NCBI GenBank assembly: GCA_022510925.1
Contig: JAFLSO010000005.1
Coordinates: forward strand, 30,488 to 94,487
Origin: Treponema sp.
Lineage (GTDB): Bacteria > Spirochaetota > Spirochaetia > Treponematales > Treponemataceae
DNA: 64,000 bases
Direction of reading: 5' to 3'
The notes beneath the pieces are model-generated. The model was not told the origin of the DNA. It made no database searches and saw only the letters and a program-made list of their open reading frames with translations. Made by a program: the position numbers and the translations under genes. This document shows positions 16,832 to 24,381 of this stretch, piece by piece (positions within the stretch are counted from its first letter, which is position 1; the number at the start of each line of letters is the position of its first letter).

Positions 16832-18751
16832 ATGAAGGCAGAGACATTCGAGACTAATACCCGCGAGAAAAATCCTCAGACTCTCATCGACACTTTCTTC
16901 AGGACTTTCCACGACGAGTATTCACAGCAGGACGAGGCCAGAATCCGCGATGCCTGGGATTTCCTTATAAGCAGGACCAAAGACCTTAAGCGCAAGACCG
17001 GGCTTCCGTATTACCTGCATCCCATGCGGGTGGCGTGCATACTGGCGCAGAGCCATTTTGACACGGACTGCGTAATCGCGGGCTTTTTCCATAACATACT
17101 TGAGGTGGAGCCCGAAAGCCTGGAGCAGATCCGCGCGCAGTTCGGTGAAAGTGTGGCAAACGTGTGCGACGGAACAGCGAAAATAACCGCGCTTAAATTC
17201 AACACCACTTCGCTCCAGCAGTCGGACGCCATACGCAAGATGCTGTTCGCGCTTGTTGATGACATCCGCGTTATCCTGGTTAAGCTTGCGGACCGTCTGG
17301 ACAGCATGAGGAATTTAAAGACCGTGGCTCACGAGGCACAGAAAGCCATAGCCCACGAGGTCATAGAAATCTGGGCGCCGCTCGCCGGCCGTCTGGGCAT
17401 GAAGGACGTCAAGAACGAGCTGGAGGATTTAAGCCTTAAATACTCAAACCCCGAAGCCTTCCAGCAGATAAAATCCATAGTCGCGCAGACAAAGGCCAAG
17501 CGCAAGGAATACCTGGACAAAGCCGTGCACAAGATTTATTCCGCCTCGGAGAAAGCGGGAATAACCGTCAGCATATCCAGCAGGGCAAAGCACTTCTACT
17601 CAATCTACCAGAAGATGCGGAAGAGAAACAAAGAGGCAGGTGACCTCTACGACCTTCTCGCGCTAAGGATAATATGCTCCACCGTGAACGAATGCTACAC
17701 GCTGATCGGCATAGTCCACGGCCTGTGGAAACCTCTGGACGGACGGTTCAAGGACTACATCGCCATGCCCAAAGCGAACGGATACCAGTCGCTTCACACC
17801 ACTGTGCTCTGCGAGGGAAAGCCACTTGAGATTCAGATACGCACGCAGGAGATGCACGATGTGGCGGAGCACGGAGTCGCAAGCCACTGGCTCTACAAGA
17901 AAGGCACAAACCGCGACATGGTGCGCGCCGAGGATCTCAGCATCATAAACCAGCTGAGGGAGCTGCGCGACAAGCACCTGGACGACGAGGCTTTCTTTAC
18001 GGAGTTAAAGAACGAGCTTCTGGGAGACAGGATATATGTGTTCACTCCGCGCGGAGACGTGAAGGAGCTTCCCGCAGGCTCATGCGCCATAGACTTCGCC
18101 TACGCCATACATTCCGCCATAGGAGAGAAAATAGTGGGCGCCAAGGCAGACGGAAAAATCATTCCGCTCACCGCGCCGCTTCACAACACGCAGATTGTGG
18201 AGATTCTCACAAACCCTCAGGCGCATCCCACGCAGAACCAGCTTAAGGCAGTAAAGACGGGGAAAGCCCACCAGAAAATACACTCATGGCTTGCAGAGAA
18301 CGACCCCACGTTCATAGACAAGGACGCACTCGCAAAGCGGGAGGCGGAAATCGCCGCGAACACACAGCACTCCAAGGAAGTGGCGGCGCAGCGTGCATTG
18401 CAGGGACGAACCAGAAAAAGCAGGGCCCCGTCACTCAGCTACACGGGAAAAATTCTGGTGGAGGGCTCATCAAATTTCGTGGTCAACATAGCGCAGTGCT
18501 GCAAACCTCAGCCCGGCACTCCCATAATGGGATACATAAGCCACAAGCGCGGGCTCATGGTGCATTCCGCGGACTGCCTCACATACCTAAGGATTCCGAA
18601 CATAGAGAGCCGCTCCGTGAACGTAAGCTGGGCCACTGACCAGAAATCCGTCACCGCTAAAGCGGAAAAAGAGATGGCCGCATCGCGCATGCAGAAAGAG
18701 AAGGCCAAAGAGAAATCCGCGGAAAAAAACCGCTACCGCACGCAAAGATAG
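16832..18751 (+). CDS. rel: RelA/SpoT homologue, (p)ppGpp synthetase with degenerate hydrolase domain
   Basis: 639 residues. Synthetase domain: Arg-Phe-Lys-Asp near residue 305 (the RxKD signature of bifunctional Rel), then Tyr-Gln-Ser-Leu-His-Thr-Thr and the Gln-Ile-Arg-Thr segment, all intact. TGS domain at about 385-450, and a Cys-Cys conserved-cysteine segment near 550. No ACT domain follows; the protein ends in a Lys/Glu-rich tail, so it is shorter than the usual 720-780. The N-terminal HD hydrolase domain is altered: His-Asp reads His-Asn near 87, the Glu-Asp pair reads Glu-Val, and the Asn of Arg-Leu-His-Asn-Met-Arg reads Ser. Loss of these metal and catalytic residues predicts a synthetase-dominant enzyme. 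Confidence 0.92.
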   Translation: MKAETFETNTREKNPQTLIDTFFRTFHDEYSQQDEARIRDAWDFLISRTKDLKRKTGLPYYLHPMRVACILAQSHFDTDCVIAGFFHNILEVEPESLEQIRAQFGESVANVCDGTAKITALKFNTTSLQQSDAIRKMLFALVDDIRVILVKLADRLDSMRNLKTVAHEAQKAIAHEVIEIWAPLAGRLGMKDVKNELEDLSLKYSNPEAFQQIKSIVAQTKAKRKEYLDKAVHKIYSASEKAGITVSISSRAKHFYSIYQKMRKRNKEAGDLYDLLALRIICSTVNECYTLIGIVHGLWKPLDGRFKDYIAMPKANGYQSLHTTVLCEGKPLEIQIRTQEMHDVAEHGVASHWLYKKGTNRDMVRAEDLSIINQLRELRDKHLDDEAFFTELKNELLGDRIYVFTPRGDVKELPAGSCAIDFAYAIHSAIGEKIVGAKADGKIIPLTAPLHNTQIVEILTNPQAHPTQNQLKAVKTGKAHQKIHSWLAENDPTFIDKDALAKREAEIAANTQHSKEVAAQRALQGRTRKSRAPSLSYTGKILVEGSSNFVVNIAQCCKPQPGTPIMGYISHKRGLMVHSADCLTYLRIPNIESRSVNVSWATDQKSVTAKAEKEMAASRMQKEKAKEKSAEKNRYRTQR

Positions 18752-18762
18752 CGGTCTGACGC

Positions 18763-18791
18763 TTGAAAAACAGGGCTCTTTATAGTATGCT
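18763..18791 (+). promoter_or_regulatory. Promoter of ndk, leaderless geometry
   Basis: TTGAAA (18763-18768), 17 nt, TATGCT (18786-18791), ending 6 nt before the ATG at 18798. There is no Shine-Dalgarno sequence in the 6-nt gap. Confidence 0.65.
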
Positions 18792-18797
18792 CGCAAA

Positions 18798-19244
18798 ATG
18801 AGTACAAGATGTTTTGCAATGTTAAAGCCCGGCGTTCTTAACCGCCGTCTGGTAGGAGAGGTAATCAGCCGCCTTGAGAAAAAAGGCCTTAAGCTTGTGG
18901 GCCTTAAGCTGATGAACATAAGCCCCGAGCTCGCCTCAAAGCACTACGCCGAGCACAAGGGGAAGCCCTTCTATGACCCGCTTGTGGATTACATAACGAG
19001 CGGTCCCGTGGTAGCCATGGTATGGCAGGGAGACGACTCAGTGGCCCTGGTCCGCAAGATGGCGGGAAGCACCAAGCCCGAGGACGCGCAGCCCGGCACA
19101 ATACGCGGGGATTTCTGCATTCACACCACGAACAACATAATCCACGCGAGCGACAGCGACGAGAACGCGGCGCGCGAGATATCGCTTTTCTTCGAGGACA
19201 GCGAGCTTATAGACTGGGAAGATCAGGCCGCCAAGTGGTACTAG
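18798..19244 (+). CDS. ndk: Nucleoside-diphosphate kinase
   Basis: 148 residues, the family's usual size. It transfers the gamma phosphate from ATP to NDPs through a phosphohistidine. The active-site His lies in Asn-Ile-Ile-His-Ala-Ser-Asp-Ser near residue 117, and the substrate-binding Arg-Gly-Asp-Phe segment precedes it. The start is fixed by the short distance to the -10 box. It follows rel and precedes gpsA by 25 nt, and may be co-transcribed with gpsA. Confidence 0.96.
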   Translation: MSTRCFAMLKPGVLNRRLVGEVISRLEKKGLKLVGLKLMNISPELASKHYAEHKGKPFYDPLVDYITSGPVVAMVWQGDDSVALVRKMAGSTKPEDAQPGTIRGDFCIHTTNNIIHASDSDENAAREISLFFEDSELIDWEDQAAKWY

Positions 19245-19269
19245 ACGCAGGGCCGGCACGGAGTTAGAA

Positions 19270-20328
19270 ATGGAACATCATTCAGTGGGCATAATAGGAG
19301 CAGGAGCATGGGGCACCGGACTTGGAGCGGCACTGGCGCGCGGCGGGCATAAAGTGGAGCTTTGGGCGCTGGAGGAGGATGTGTGCCAGAGCATAAACAT
19401 GGAGCACGAGAACACCCGCTACCTTCCGGGCTACAAGCTGCATCCCACGCTTTCCGCAAGCCAGGATATAAGGGCGGTGGCCACGGGCAAGGAATTCATC
19501 ATCCTTGCAAGCCCCTCGCTCTACCTTGCGCCCACAATCGCCAGATTCGCGGATGTTCCTAACGTGGCGGACGGCACCTCAATAATCGGCTCGCTCACAA
19601 AAGGCTTCGTTCCGTCCGAGGGAGACGCTCTTCCGCACTTTGTGCTTGACACCATGGAGTCCTCGCTCCCCGGATGCTACAAGGACTCCACCGTATACAT
19701 AGCGGGGCCCAGCCATGCCGAGGAAGTCGCCATGGGAAAAATCACGGGCCTTATCAGCGCCAGCAACCATCACAGAAACGCCGTCCGCATGCGCGACATG
19801 CTCCGTGTTCCAGGGCTCATGGTCTACGCCAGCTTCGACACCATAGGCGTGCAGGTATGCGCCGCGGTCAAGAACGTGATTGCCACCGTTTACGGCGCAC
19901 TGGACGCCATAGCCGAGACAAGCGACATTTTCGGTGACAACACGGAAAGCCTTCTTATGGCGGCGGGACTCAACGAGATACAGACCATAGGTTTCGCCAT
20001 GGGAGCAACTCACCCTGAGACATTCACGTCAATAAGCGGAGTGGGTGATTTGGACGTAACCTGCAAGAGCAAGTACGGCCGCAACAGAAAATTCGGGCAG
20101 GACATAATCAAAACAGACATGCTCTCCCGTTTTGCGGATTTGGACGACCTGATTGCGAACGTTAACAAAGTGGGCTATCTTCCTGAGGGTGCAATCGCTT
20201 GCAAATACGTGCATCAGATAGCGGAGCAGAAGAAACTCAGGCTCCCTATATGCAGCGCATTATATAAAGTCCTGAATAAAGAGCAGTCCGCGCAGGACTG
20301 CCTGTATGATTTGGTGATGGGACAGTAA
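19270..20328 (+). CDS. gpsA: NAD(P)-dependent glycerol-3-phosphate dehydrogenase
   Basis: 352 residues. It reduces dihydroxyacetone phosphate to sn-glycerol 3-phosphate for phospholipid synthesis in the cytoplasm. The dinucleotide-binding loop Gly-Ala-Gly-Ala-Trp-Gly-Thr starts near residue 9. The catalytic Lys follows in Ala-Val-Lys-Asn-Val-Ile-Ala, and a Gly-Asp-Leu-x-x-Thr-Cys segment lies further on. A GGAG precedes the ATG. It works in the opposite direction to the glycerol 3-phosphate oxidising operon at 22.6-27.5 kb, and feeds PlsC-type acyltransferases. Confidence 0.95.
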   Translation: MEHHSVGIIGAGAWGTGLGAALARGGHKVELWALEEDVCQSINMEHENTRYLPGYKLHPTLSASQDIRAVATGKEFIILASPSLYLAPTIARFADVPNVADGTSIIGSLTKGFVPSEGDALPHFVLDTMESSLPGCYKDSTVYIAGPSHAEEVAMGKITGLISASNHHRNAVRMRDMLRVPGLMVYASFDTIGVQVCAAVKNVIATVYGALDAIAETSDIFGDNTESLLMAAGLNEIQTIGFAMGATHPETFTSISGVGDLDVTCKSKYGRNRKFGQDIIKTDMLSRFADLDDLIANVNKVGYLPEGAIACKYVHQIAEQKKLRLPICSALYKVLNKEQSAQDCLYDLVMGQ

Positions 20329-20334
20329 ATCCAT

Positions 20335-20366
20335 CCCGGAGCCGCAGATATATGCCGTTCTCCGGG
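20335..20366 (+). terminator. Candidate terminator after gpsA
   Basis: CCCGGAG (20335-20341) pairs perfectly with CTCCGGG (20360-20366) across an 18-nt loop, followed by a T-containing but imperfect tract. It lies between convergent gpsA and fabZ. Confidence 0.4.
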
Positions 20367-20375
20367 GTTTAGAAT

Positions 20376-20816
20376 TTATTCGCCGGAGGAATCCTTGCTT
20401 CCCACCAGGCACATCCATTCGGCCTCGGCGCACAGGACATCTCCCACATACGCCTTTCCCGCCTGCTTGACCATGCGCGGGCTTGTGCGCAGGTTCGTAA
20501 TCTCCATGCGGACAGTGTCTCCCGGGCGCACCTGATTCCTGAACTTAACTTTATCCACGCTGGCCAGAAAGAACAGGCTTCCCTCCGCGAACATTTTCTG
20601 ATAGCTGAGCGCGGCGCCTCCCGCCTGGGCCATGGTCTCCACAAGAATCACGCCCGGAACCACGGGATACTCGGGGAAGTGTCCTTTAAAGAAAAAGTCC
20701 TCGTCCGTGAATTTTCTGGTGCATACGCATCCGTTTCCGTCAAAGCTTTCGATGGTGTCCACGAATAAAAAAGGTTTCCTGTGCGGAAGAAGGGACTCAA
20801 TGTCGTTTGTAATCAT
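20376..20816 (-). CDS. fabZ: 3-hydroxyacyl-ACP dehydratase FabZ
   Basis: 146 residues, a hot-dog-fold dehydratase of type II fatty-acid synthesis. The start Ile-Glu-Ser-Leu-Leu-Pro-His-Arg-Lys-Pro-Phe is typical. The catalytic His lies in Gly-His-Phe-Pro near residue 48, and the Glu in Val-Glu-Thr-Met-Ala-Gln-Ala-Gly-Gly near 62. AGGAG precedes the ATG. It is 93 nt downstream of fabF on the same strand with no convincing promoter between, so it is probably in the fabF operon and under its shared operator. Confidence 0.94.
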   Translation of the reverse strand: MITNDIESLLPHRKPFLFVDTIESFDGNGCVCTRKFTDEDFFFKGHFPEYPVVPGVILVETMAQAGGAALSYQKMFAEGSLFFLASVDKVKFRNQVRPGDTVRMEITNLRTSPRMVKQAGKAYVGDVLCAEAEWMCLVGSKDSSGE

Positions 20817-20909
20817 AAGATGAACTCCTAAAAATAAAATCGCGGAGGCATAAAATCATAAAGTCTCCCGAAAGCCCCACCCGCCAAGGGAGCGGGGCTC
20901 CTCATAGAA

Positions 20910-22151
20910 TCAGACGCGCTTAAACACAAGGCAGCCGTTATGTCCGCCGAAGCCGAAGTTGGCGCTCATCGCCACATCCACTTTGGCCTCTACGCCCTTG
21001 TTCGGAGTGTAGTCCAGGTCGCAGCCGCCCTCCACGTCCTGGTCGTCCAGATTTATTGTGGGAGGAATGAAATTATTCTCTATGGCCTTTATGCACATGA
21101 GCGCCTCCAGGGAGCCCGCGTTACCCAGGCAGTGGCCGGTCATGCTCTTGGTGCTTGAGACATGGAGTTTCTTTGCCGCCTCACCGAACGCCGTATGGAG
21201 CATCTTAGTCTCGCCCGCATCGTTCAAATGGGTGCTGGTTCCGTGCGCGTTGTAGTAATTCACGCTCTCAGGGCTTATTCCCGCGTCTTTCATGGCGAGC
21301 GTCATGCATCTGCCGCCTATTATTCCGTCAGGGTTGGGGGCGGTAAGATGATAGCCGTCGCTCGTGGAGCCGTAGCCCGCCACCTCGGCATATATGTGCG
21401 CGCCGCGTGATTTCGCGTGCTCGTACTCCTCCAGTACCAGTATGGTAGCGCCCTCGCCCATCACGAACCCGTCGCGCTGCTTGTCGAACGGACGGCTCGC
21501 TTTGGCGGGGTCATCCGCCCACTTGGAGCTAAGCGCCTGCAGAACGGTGAAGCTTATGTTGGAGAATCCGTTGATTGTGCTCTCCGCGCCGCCTGCCAGA
21601 AGTATGTCATGCCTTCCGCAGCGGATGTTGTCCAGCGCATCTCCTATGGCATCAGTGCCTGAGGCGCAGGCGGTGGCCACAGTGTGCGTGGCTCCGTGAA
21701 GCCCGAACGCCATGCTTATGTTCGCGGCAGCCTCGTTTGGAATGAGCTCAGGTATGGTCATGGGGGGAACGCGCTGGAAATTCGTCTTGAAATAACTTCC
21801 TATGCTGCTCTCGGTCACCTCGAATCCGCCTATGCCCACGCCCAGGAACACGCCCGCAGCATCCAGCGCATCCTTGTCATCAATGAGCCTGGAATCGTCC
21901 AGGGCCATCTTGGCGGCGGCCACGGCATACTGCGTAAAAAGAGCCATCTTGCGGGCGGCCTTGGGGTCCATGTAATTGTCGGGATTGAAACCCTTCACCT
22001 CAGCGGCATACTTCACCTTAAAAGGCGCCGGGTCGTAATGCGTGATTGTAGCGATGCCGCTTTTTCCGCTTGTGACGGCCGCCCATGTCTCATCCACGGA
22101 ATTTCCCAAGGGCGAGACACATCCTAATCCAGTAACAACGACTCTTCTCAT
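20910..22151 (-). CDS. fabF: 3-oxoacyl-ACP synthase II FabF
   Basis: 413 residues. The condensing enzyme elongates acyl-ACP with malonyl-ACP. The Cys-His-His triad is visible: Thr-Ala-Cys-Ala-Ser-Gly-Thr-Asp near residue 164, Asn-Ala-His-Gly-Thr-Ser-Thr near 304, and Ser-Met-Thr-Gly-His near 340. The ATG at 22151 has AGGAG 8 nt ahead and a leader of about 50 nt. The promoter carries perfect -35 and -10 hexamers embedded in an element shared with fabD. No acyl carrier protein gene sits next to it, unlike many bacteria. Confidence 0.96.
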   Translation of the reverse strand: MRRVVVTGLGCVSPLGNSVDETWAAVTSGKSGIATITHYDPAPFKVKYAAEVKGFNPDNYMDPKAARKMALFTQYAVAAAKMALDDSRLIDDKDALDAAGVFLGVGIGGFEVTESSIGSYFKTNFQRVPPMTIPELIPNEAAANISMAFGLHGATHTVATACASGTDAIGDALDNIRCGRHDILLAGGAESTINGFSNISFTVLQALSSKWADDPAKASRPFDKQRDGFVMGEGATILVLEEYEHAKSRGAHIYAEVAGYGSTSDGYHLTAPNPDGIIGGRCMTLAMKDAGISPESVNYYNAHGTSTHLNDAGETKMLHTAFGEAAKKLHVSSTKSMTGHCLGNAGSLEALMCIKAIENNFIPPTINLDDQDVEGGCDLDYTPNKGVEAKVDVAMSANFGFGGHNGCLVFKRV

Positions 22152-22202
22152 TTTTTTTCTCCTAGCTTTGTACGGTAGCCTTTCCGGCGCAATGTTTTAT
22201 TT

Positions 22203-22237
22203 TGACAAATTATATCATTTTGTCATTTTAATGTCAA
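22203..22237 (-). promoter_or_regulatory. fabF promoter with putative fatty-acid operator (site shared with fabD)
   Basis: On the minus strand TTGACA (22232-22237), 17 nt, TATAAT (22209-22214): a perfect sigma-70 consensus. Overlying it are TGACA direct repeats 11 nt apart and an inverted pair TGACAA-N11-TTGTCA that straddles the -10. The fabD promoter at 30919 matches this 34-nt stretch at 28 positions. A repressor site is inferred; its regulator is unknown. Confidence 0.65.
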
Positions 22238-22264
22238 ACAAGAAATTCCGTTCTCGCAGGACCG

Positions 22265-22293
22265 TAGAAAAAACGCGGAAAAACTGATAGCAT
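22265..22293 (+). promoter_or_regulatory. Promoter of the TSCPD gene, leaderless geometry
   Basis: TAGAAA (22265-22270), 17 nt, TAGCAT (22288-22293), ending 6 nt before the ATG at 22300. It matches the consensus less well than others of this class. Confidence 0.4.
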
Positions 22294-22299
22294 TCAGAT

Positions 22300-22542
22300 A
22301 TGACGTACACATACAAAACAAGCGGAACCTGCTCTCAGGAAATCAAATTTGATAAGGACGAGAACGGAATCGTGACGAACGTGAGCTTCAAGGGCGGATG
22401 CAACGGGAACCTTAAGGCGGTCTCAAAACTTGTGGATGGAATGAAGGACACGGAGATAGCCGGTAAGCTTTTAGGGAACATCTGCGGCTCGCGCGGAACA
22501 TCCTGCGCGGACCAGCTTGCGCGCGCGGTGACGAGCGTCTGA
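22300..22542 (+). CDS. TSCPD domain protein (TIGR03905 type)
   Basis: 80 residues, one small domain with four Cys. It carries the Thr-Ser-Cys-x-Asp-like segment (Gly-Thr-Ser-Cys-Ala-Asp) that names TSCPD domains, found at the C-terminus of B12-dependent ribonucleotide reductases and as free-standing proteins. A Gly-Gly-Cys-Asn-Gly-Asn segment lies mid-protein. The function of the stand-alone form is not established; metal or redox chemistry on the Cys residues is plausible. It is divergent from fabF and apparently monocistronic. Confidence 0.8.
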   Translation: MTYTYKTSGTCSQEIKFDKDENGIVTNVSFKGGCNGNLKAVSKLVDGMKDTEIAGKLLGNICGSRGTSCADQLARAVTSV

Positions 22543-22589
22543 CCTTAAATCCTGCGCGCGGAATAATGCAGTAATCAAAAAGACTGGAA

Positions 22590-22623
22590 GGCTCCCCTTA
22601 AATCACATGGTGACAGGGGAGCC
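22590..22623 (-). terminator. Terminator of the glp operon
   Basis: GGCTCCCCT (22590-22598) pairs perfectly with AGGGGAGCC (22615-22623). An inner TCAC/GTGA stem sits in the loop. On the minus strand a T-run lies several nt after the stem. It lies between the convergent TSCPD and DUF1667 genes and may serve both. Confidence 0.6.
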
Positions 22624-22631
22624 CTGATTCT

Positions 22632-23051
22632 TTACGCGGACACATCCTCGCATGCAACCAGGTCTATCCCGGTGTGGAGAAGATCTTTTACCAGCACGTC
22701 GTTCGCCTTTACGGGGGCTTTTACCGTAAGGCGGCGCACGGCCTGCATGCAGTCAAGCAGCCTCTCCTTGGGCACCTCGCCCGCTGTCTTGGCCGTAACC
22801 AGGGGGCGGCTTCCGTCTCTCACGGCGACCGTGCATGTAAGGGTCCGCTCCGGCGTGGTGAGCTCCTTACGCGCGTAATCATCGCCGCGCCTGCATGTGT
22901 TGCCCGAGACTTTGAAAAGCCCGGGGTCCACGGTGCGGGCATTCTCCGGTGAGTATCCTTCCGGAAGCTCCACCTCCAGCGCGCATCCTATGGGGCAGAT
23001 TATGCATGTAAGATGCTTTACCTGTGTCTCTTTTTTCTCTGTATCAGTCAA
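22632..23051 (-). CDS. DUF1667 protein of the glycerol-3-phosphate oxidation operon
   Basis: 139 residues, beginning at a TTG (23049-23051) that overlaps the previous gene by 8 nt; a strong GGAGG sits 6 nt ahead, which supports this non-ATG start. The N-terminus holds Cys-Ile-Ile-Cys-Pro-Ile-Gly-Cys and a fourth Cys follows in Asn-Thr-Cys-Arg-Arg-Gly, a pattern that could bind an iron-sulfur cluster or zinc. DUF1667 proteins regularly sit beside GlpO-like and FAD/NAD oxidoreductase genes, as here. It is probably a small electron-transfer subunit of that complex, which is inference from context. It is the last gene of the operon. Confidence 0.8.
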   Translation of the reverse strand: MTDTEKKETQVKHLTCIICPIGCALEVELPEGYSPENARTVDPGLFKVSGNTCRRGDDYARKELTTPERTLTCTVAVRDGSRPLVTAKTAGEVPKERLLDCMQAVRRLTVKAPVKANDVLVKDLLHTGIDLVACEDVSA

Positions 23052-24381
23052 TTGAGTCCTCCGGAAGTTCTATGGAAACGGTGACAGGCTGCTTGGTCTC
23101 CCTGAGCCTTATCATGTCCTTAGCCTTTAAATTTATCGTCTGCATCTCGCCTGGACGAACCACACGTTTTTTCTGCTGGGCTATCAGAGTGTTCCCGGAG
23201 TAAACCATCACGGTGACGCTGTGATACACGTCCGTGGCGCGGAACATGAGCATCACGGTGTCATCATCAGGATTTGACGGAGGCTCCGCGCTAAGATCCA
23301 CATGCTGCGGGACAGTGTAGCGGACGCGGTTTCCGGGAGTAACTGTAAGGACTGTGGTTCCGCCTTTCTCCAGCGCACCGGCTTTGACGCCCTTCACGTA
23401 ATCCGCCGCGCACTTTCCCGCCAGAAGGCTTTCCTCCGTGACGTAGTCCACCAGGTCATGCACATGGACGCTGTTACCGCAGGCGAAAATTCCGGGCAGC
23501 GAAGTCTCCATGTTCTGGTTCACCGCGGGGCCGCTCGTGATGGAGTCCATCGCCACCCCCGCCGCTATGCTAACCTCGTTCTCAGGGATAAGGCCCACGC
23601 TCAAAAGCACGGTGTCGCACTCTATGTACTCCTCGGTGCCGGGAACAGGCTGACGGTGATTGTCCACCTGCGCGATTGTAACGCCGGTAACCCGGTCCGT
23701 TCCGTGAATCTGCACTATGGTGGTGGACAGCCTGAGCGGAATGTCGAAGTTGTACAGGCACTGCGTCATGTTGCGGGCAAGGCCTGCCGAGCAGTTCATA
23801 ATCTCGCAGACAAGCTTAACCTCCGCGCCCTCCAGCGTGAGACGGCGCGCCATGATAAGGCCTATGTCCCCGGAGCCCAGGATGACGACTTTTTTGCCGG
23901 GAAGATATCCGTCTATGTTCACGAATCTTTGCGCGCTTCCCGCAGTGAAAATTCCGGCAGGGCGAGTTCCCGGAATCACCAGCGCTCCGCGCGTCCTTTC
24001 ACGGCAGCCCATGGCGAGCGCCACGGAATAAGTCTTAAGGCACATGAGCCCGTCCGCGGAATTTATTGCCACGACCTCATGCACAGGGGAGCCTTTGTGA
24101 ATCTCAAGCACCATGGTGTTAACCTTGGTCTCCACGCCAAGCTCGTCCGCCTGCCTCACGAAGCGGGCGGCATACTCAGGTCCGGTGAGCTCCTCGCCGA
24201 AATGGTGAAGCCCGAATCCGTTATGAATGCACTGCAAGAGGATTCCGCCCGCGCGGTTGTCGCGCTCCAGGACAAGAACTTCTTTCAAGCCGTTCTGTTT
24301 TGCGGCTATGGCGGCGGCAAGACCTGCGGGACCACCGCCCACAACTATCAGGTCATAAATTTTTTCTGAAAGGTCGCTCAT
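23044..24381 (-). CDS. FAD/NAD(P)-dependent oxidoreductase partner of GlpO
   Basis: 445 residues. The N-terminal FAD loop is Gly-Gly-Gly-Pro-Ala-Gly-Leu-Ala-Ala-Ala near residue 16, and a second dinucleotide loop Gly-Ser-Gly-Asp-Ile-Gly lies near 168. After the Ala-Cys-Gly-Asn-Ser segment there is an extra C-terminal beta-rich domain of about 90 residues. The family pairs with GlpO/GlpA-type dehydrogenases and DUF1667 proteins and probably passes electrons from glycerol 3-phosphate to an acceptor such as NAD. The acceptor is not evident from sequence. The start overlaps the glpO stop by 4 nt (ATGA). Confidence 0.85.
   Translation of the reverse strand: MSDLSEKIYDLIVVGGGPAGLAAAIAAKQNGLKEVLVLERDNRAGGILLQCIHNGFGLHHFGEELTGPEYAARFVRQADELGVETKVNTMVLEIHKGSPVHEVVAINSADGLMCLKTYSVALAMGCRERTRGALVIPGTRPAGIFTAGSAQRFVNIDGYLPGKKVVILGSGDIGLIMARRLTLEGAEVKLVCEIMNCSAGLARNMTQCLYNFDIPLRLSTTIVQIHGTDRVTGVTIAQVDNHRQPVPGTEEYIECDTVLLSVGLIPENEVSIAAGVAMDSITSGPAVNQNMETSLPGIFACGNSVHVHDLVDYVTEESLLAGKCAADYVKGVKAGALEKGGTTVLTVTPGNRVRYTVPQHVDLSAEPPSNPDDDTVMLMFRATDVYHSVTVMVYSGNTLIAQQKKRVVRPGEMQTINLKAKDMIRLRETKQPVTVSIELPEDSID

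Noticed and set aside
23302-24369. A 355-codon frame antisense to the FAD oxidoreductase gene
   Set aside because: No family similarity seen; the opposite strand encodes a clear FAD enzyme with operon-type overlaps.
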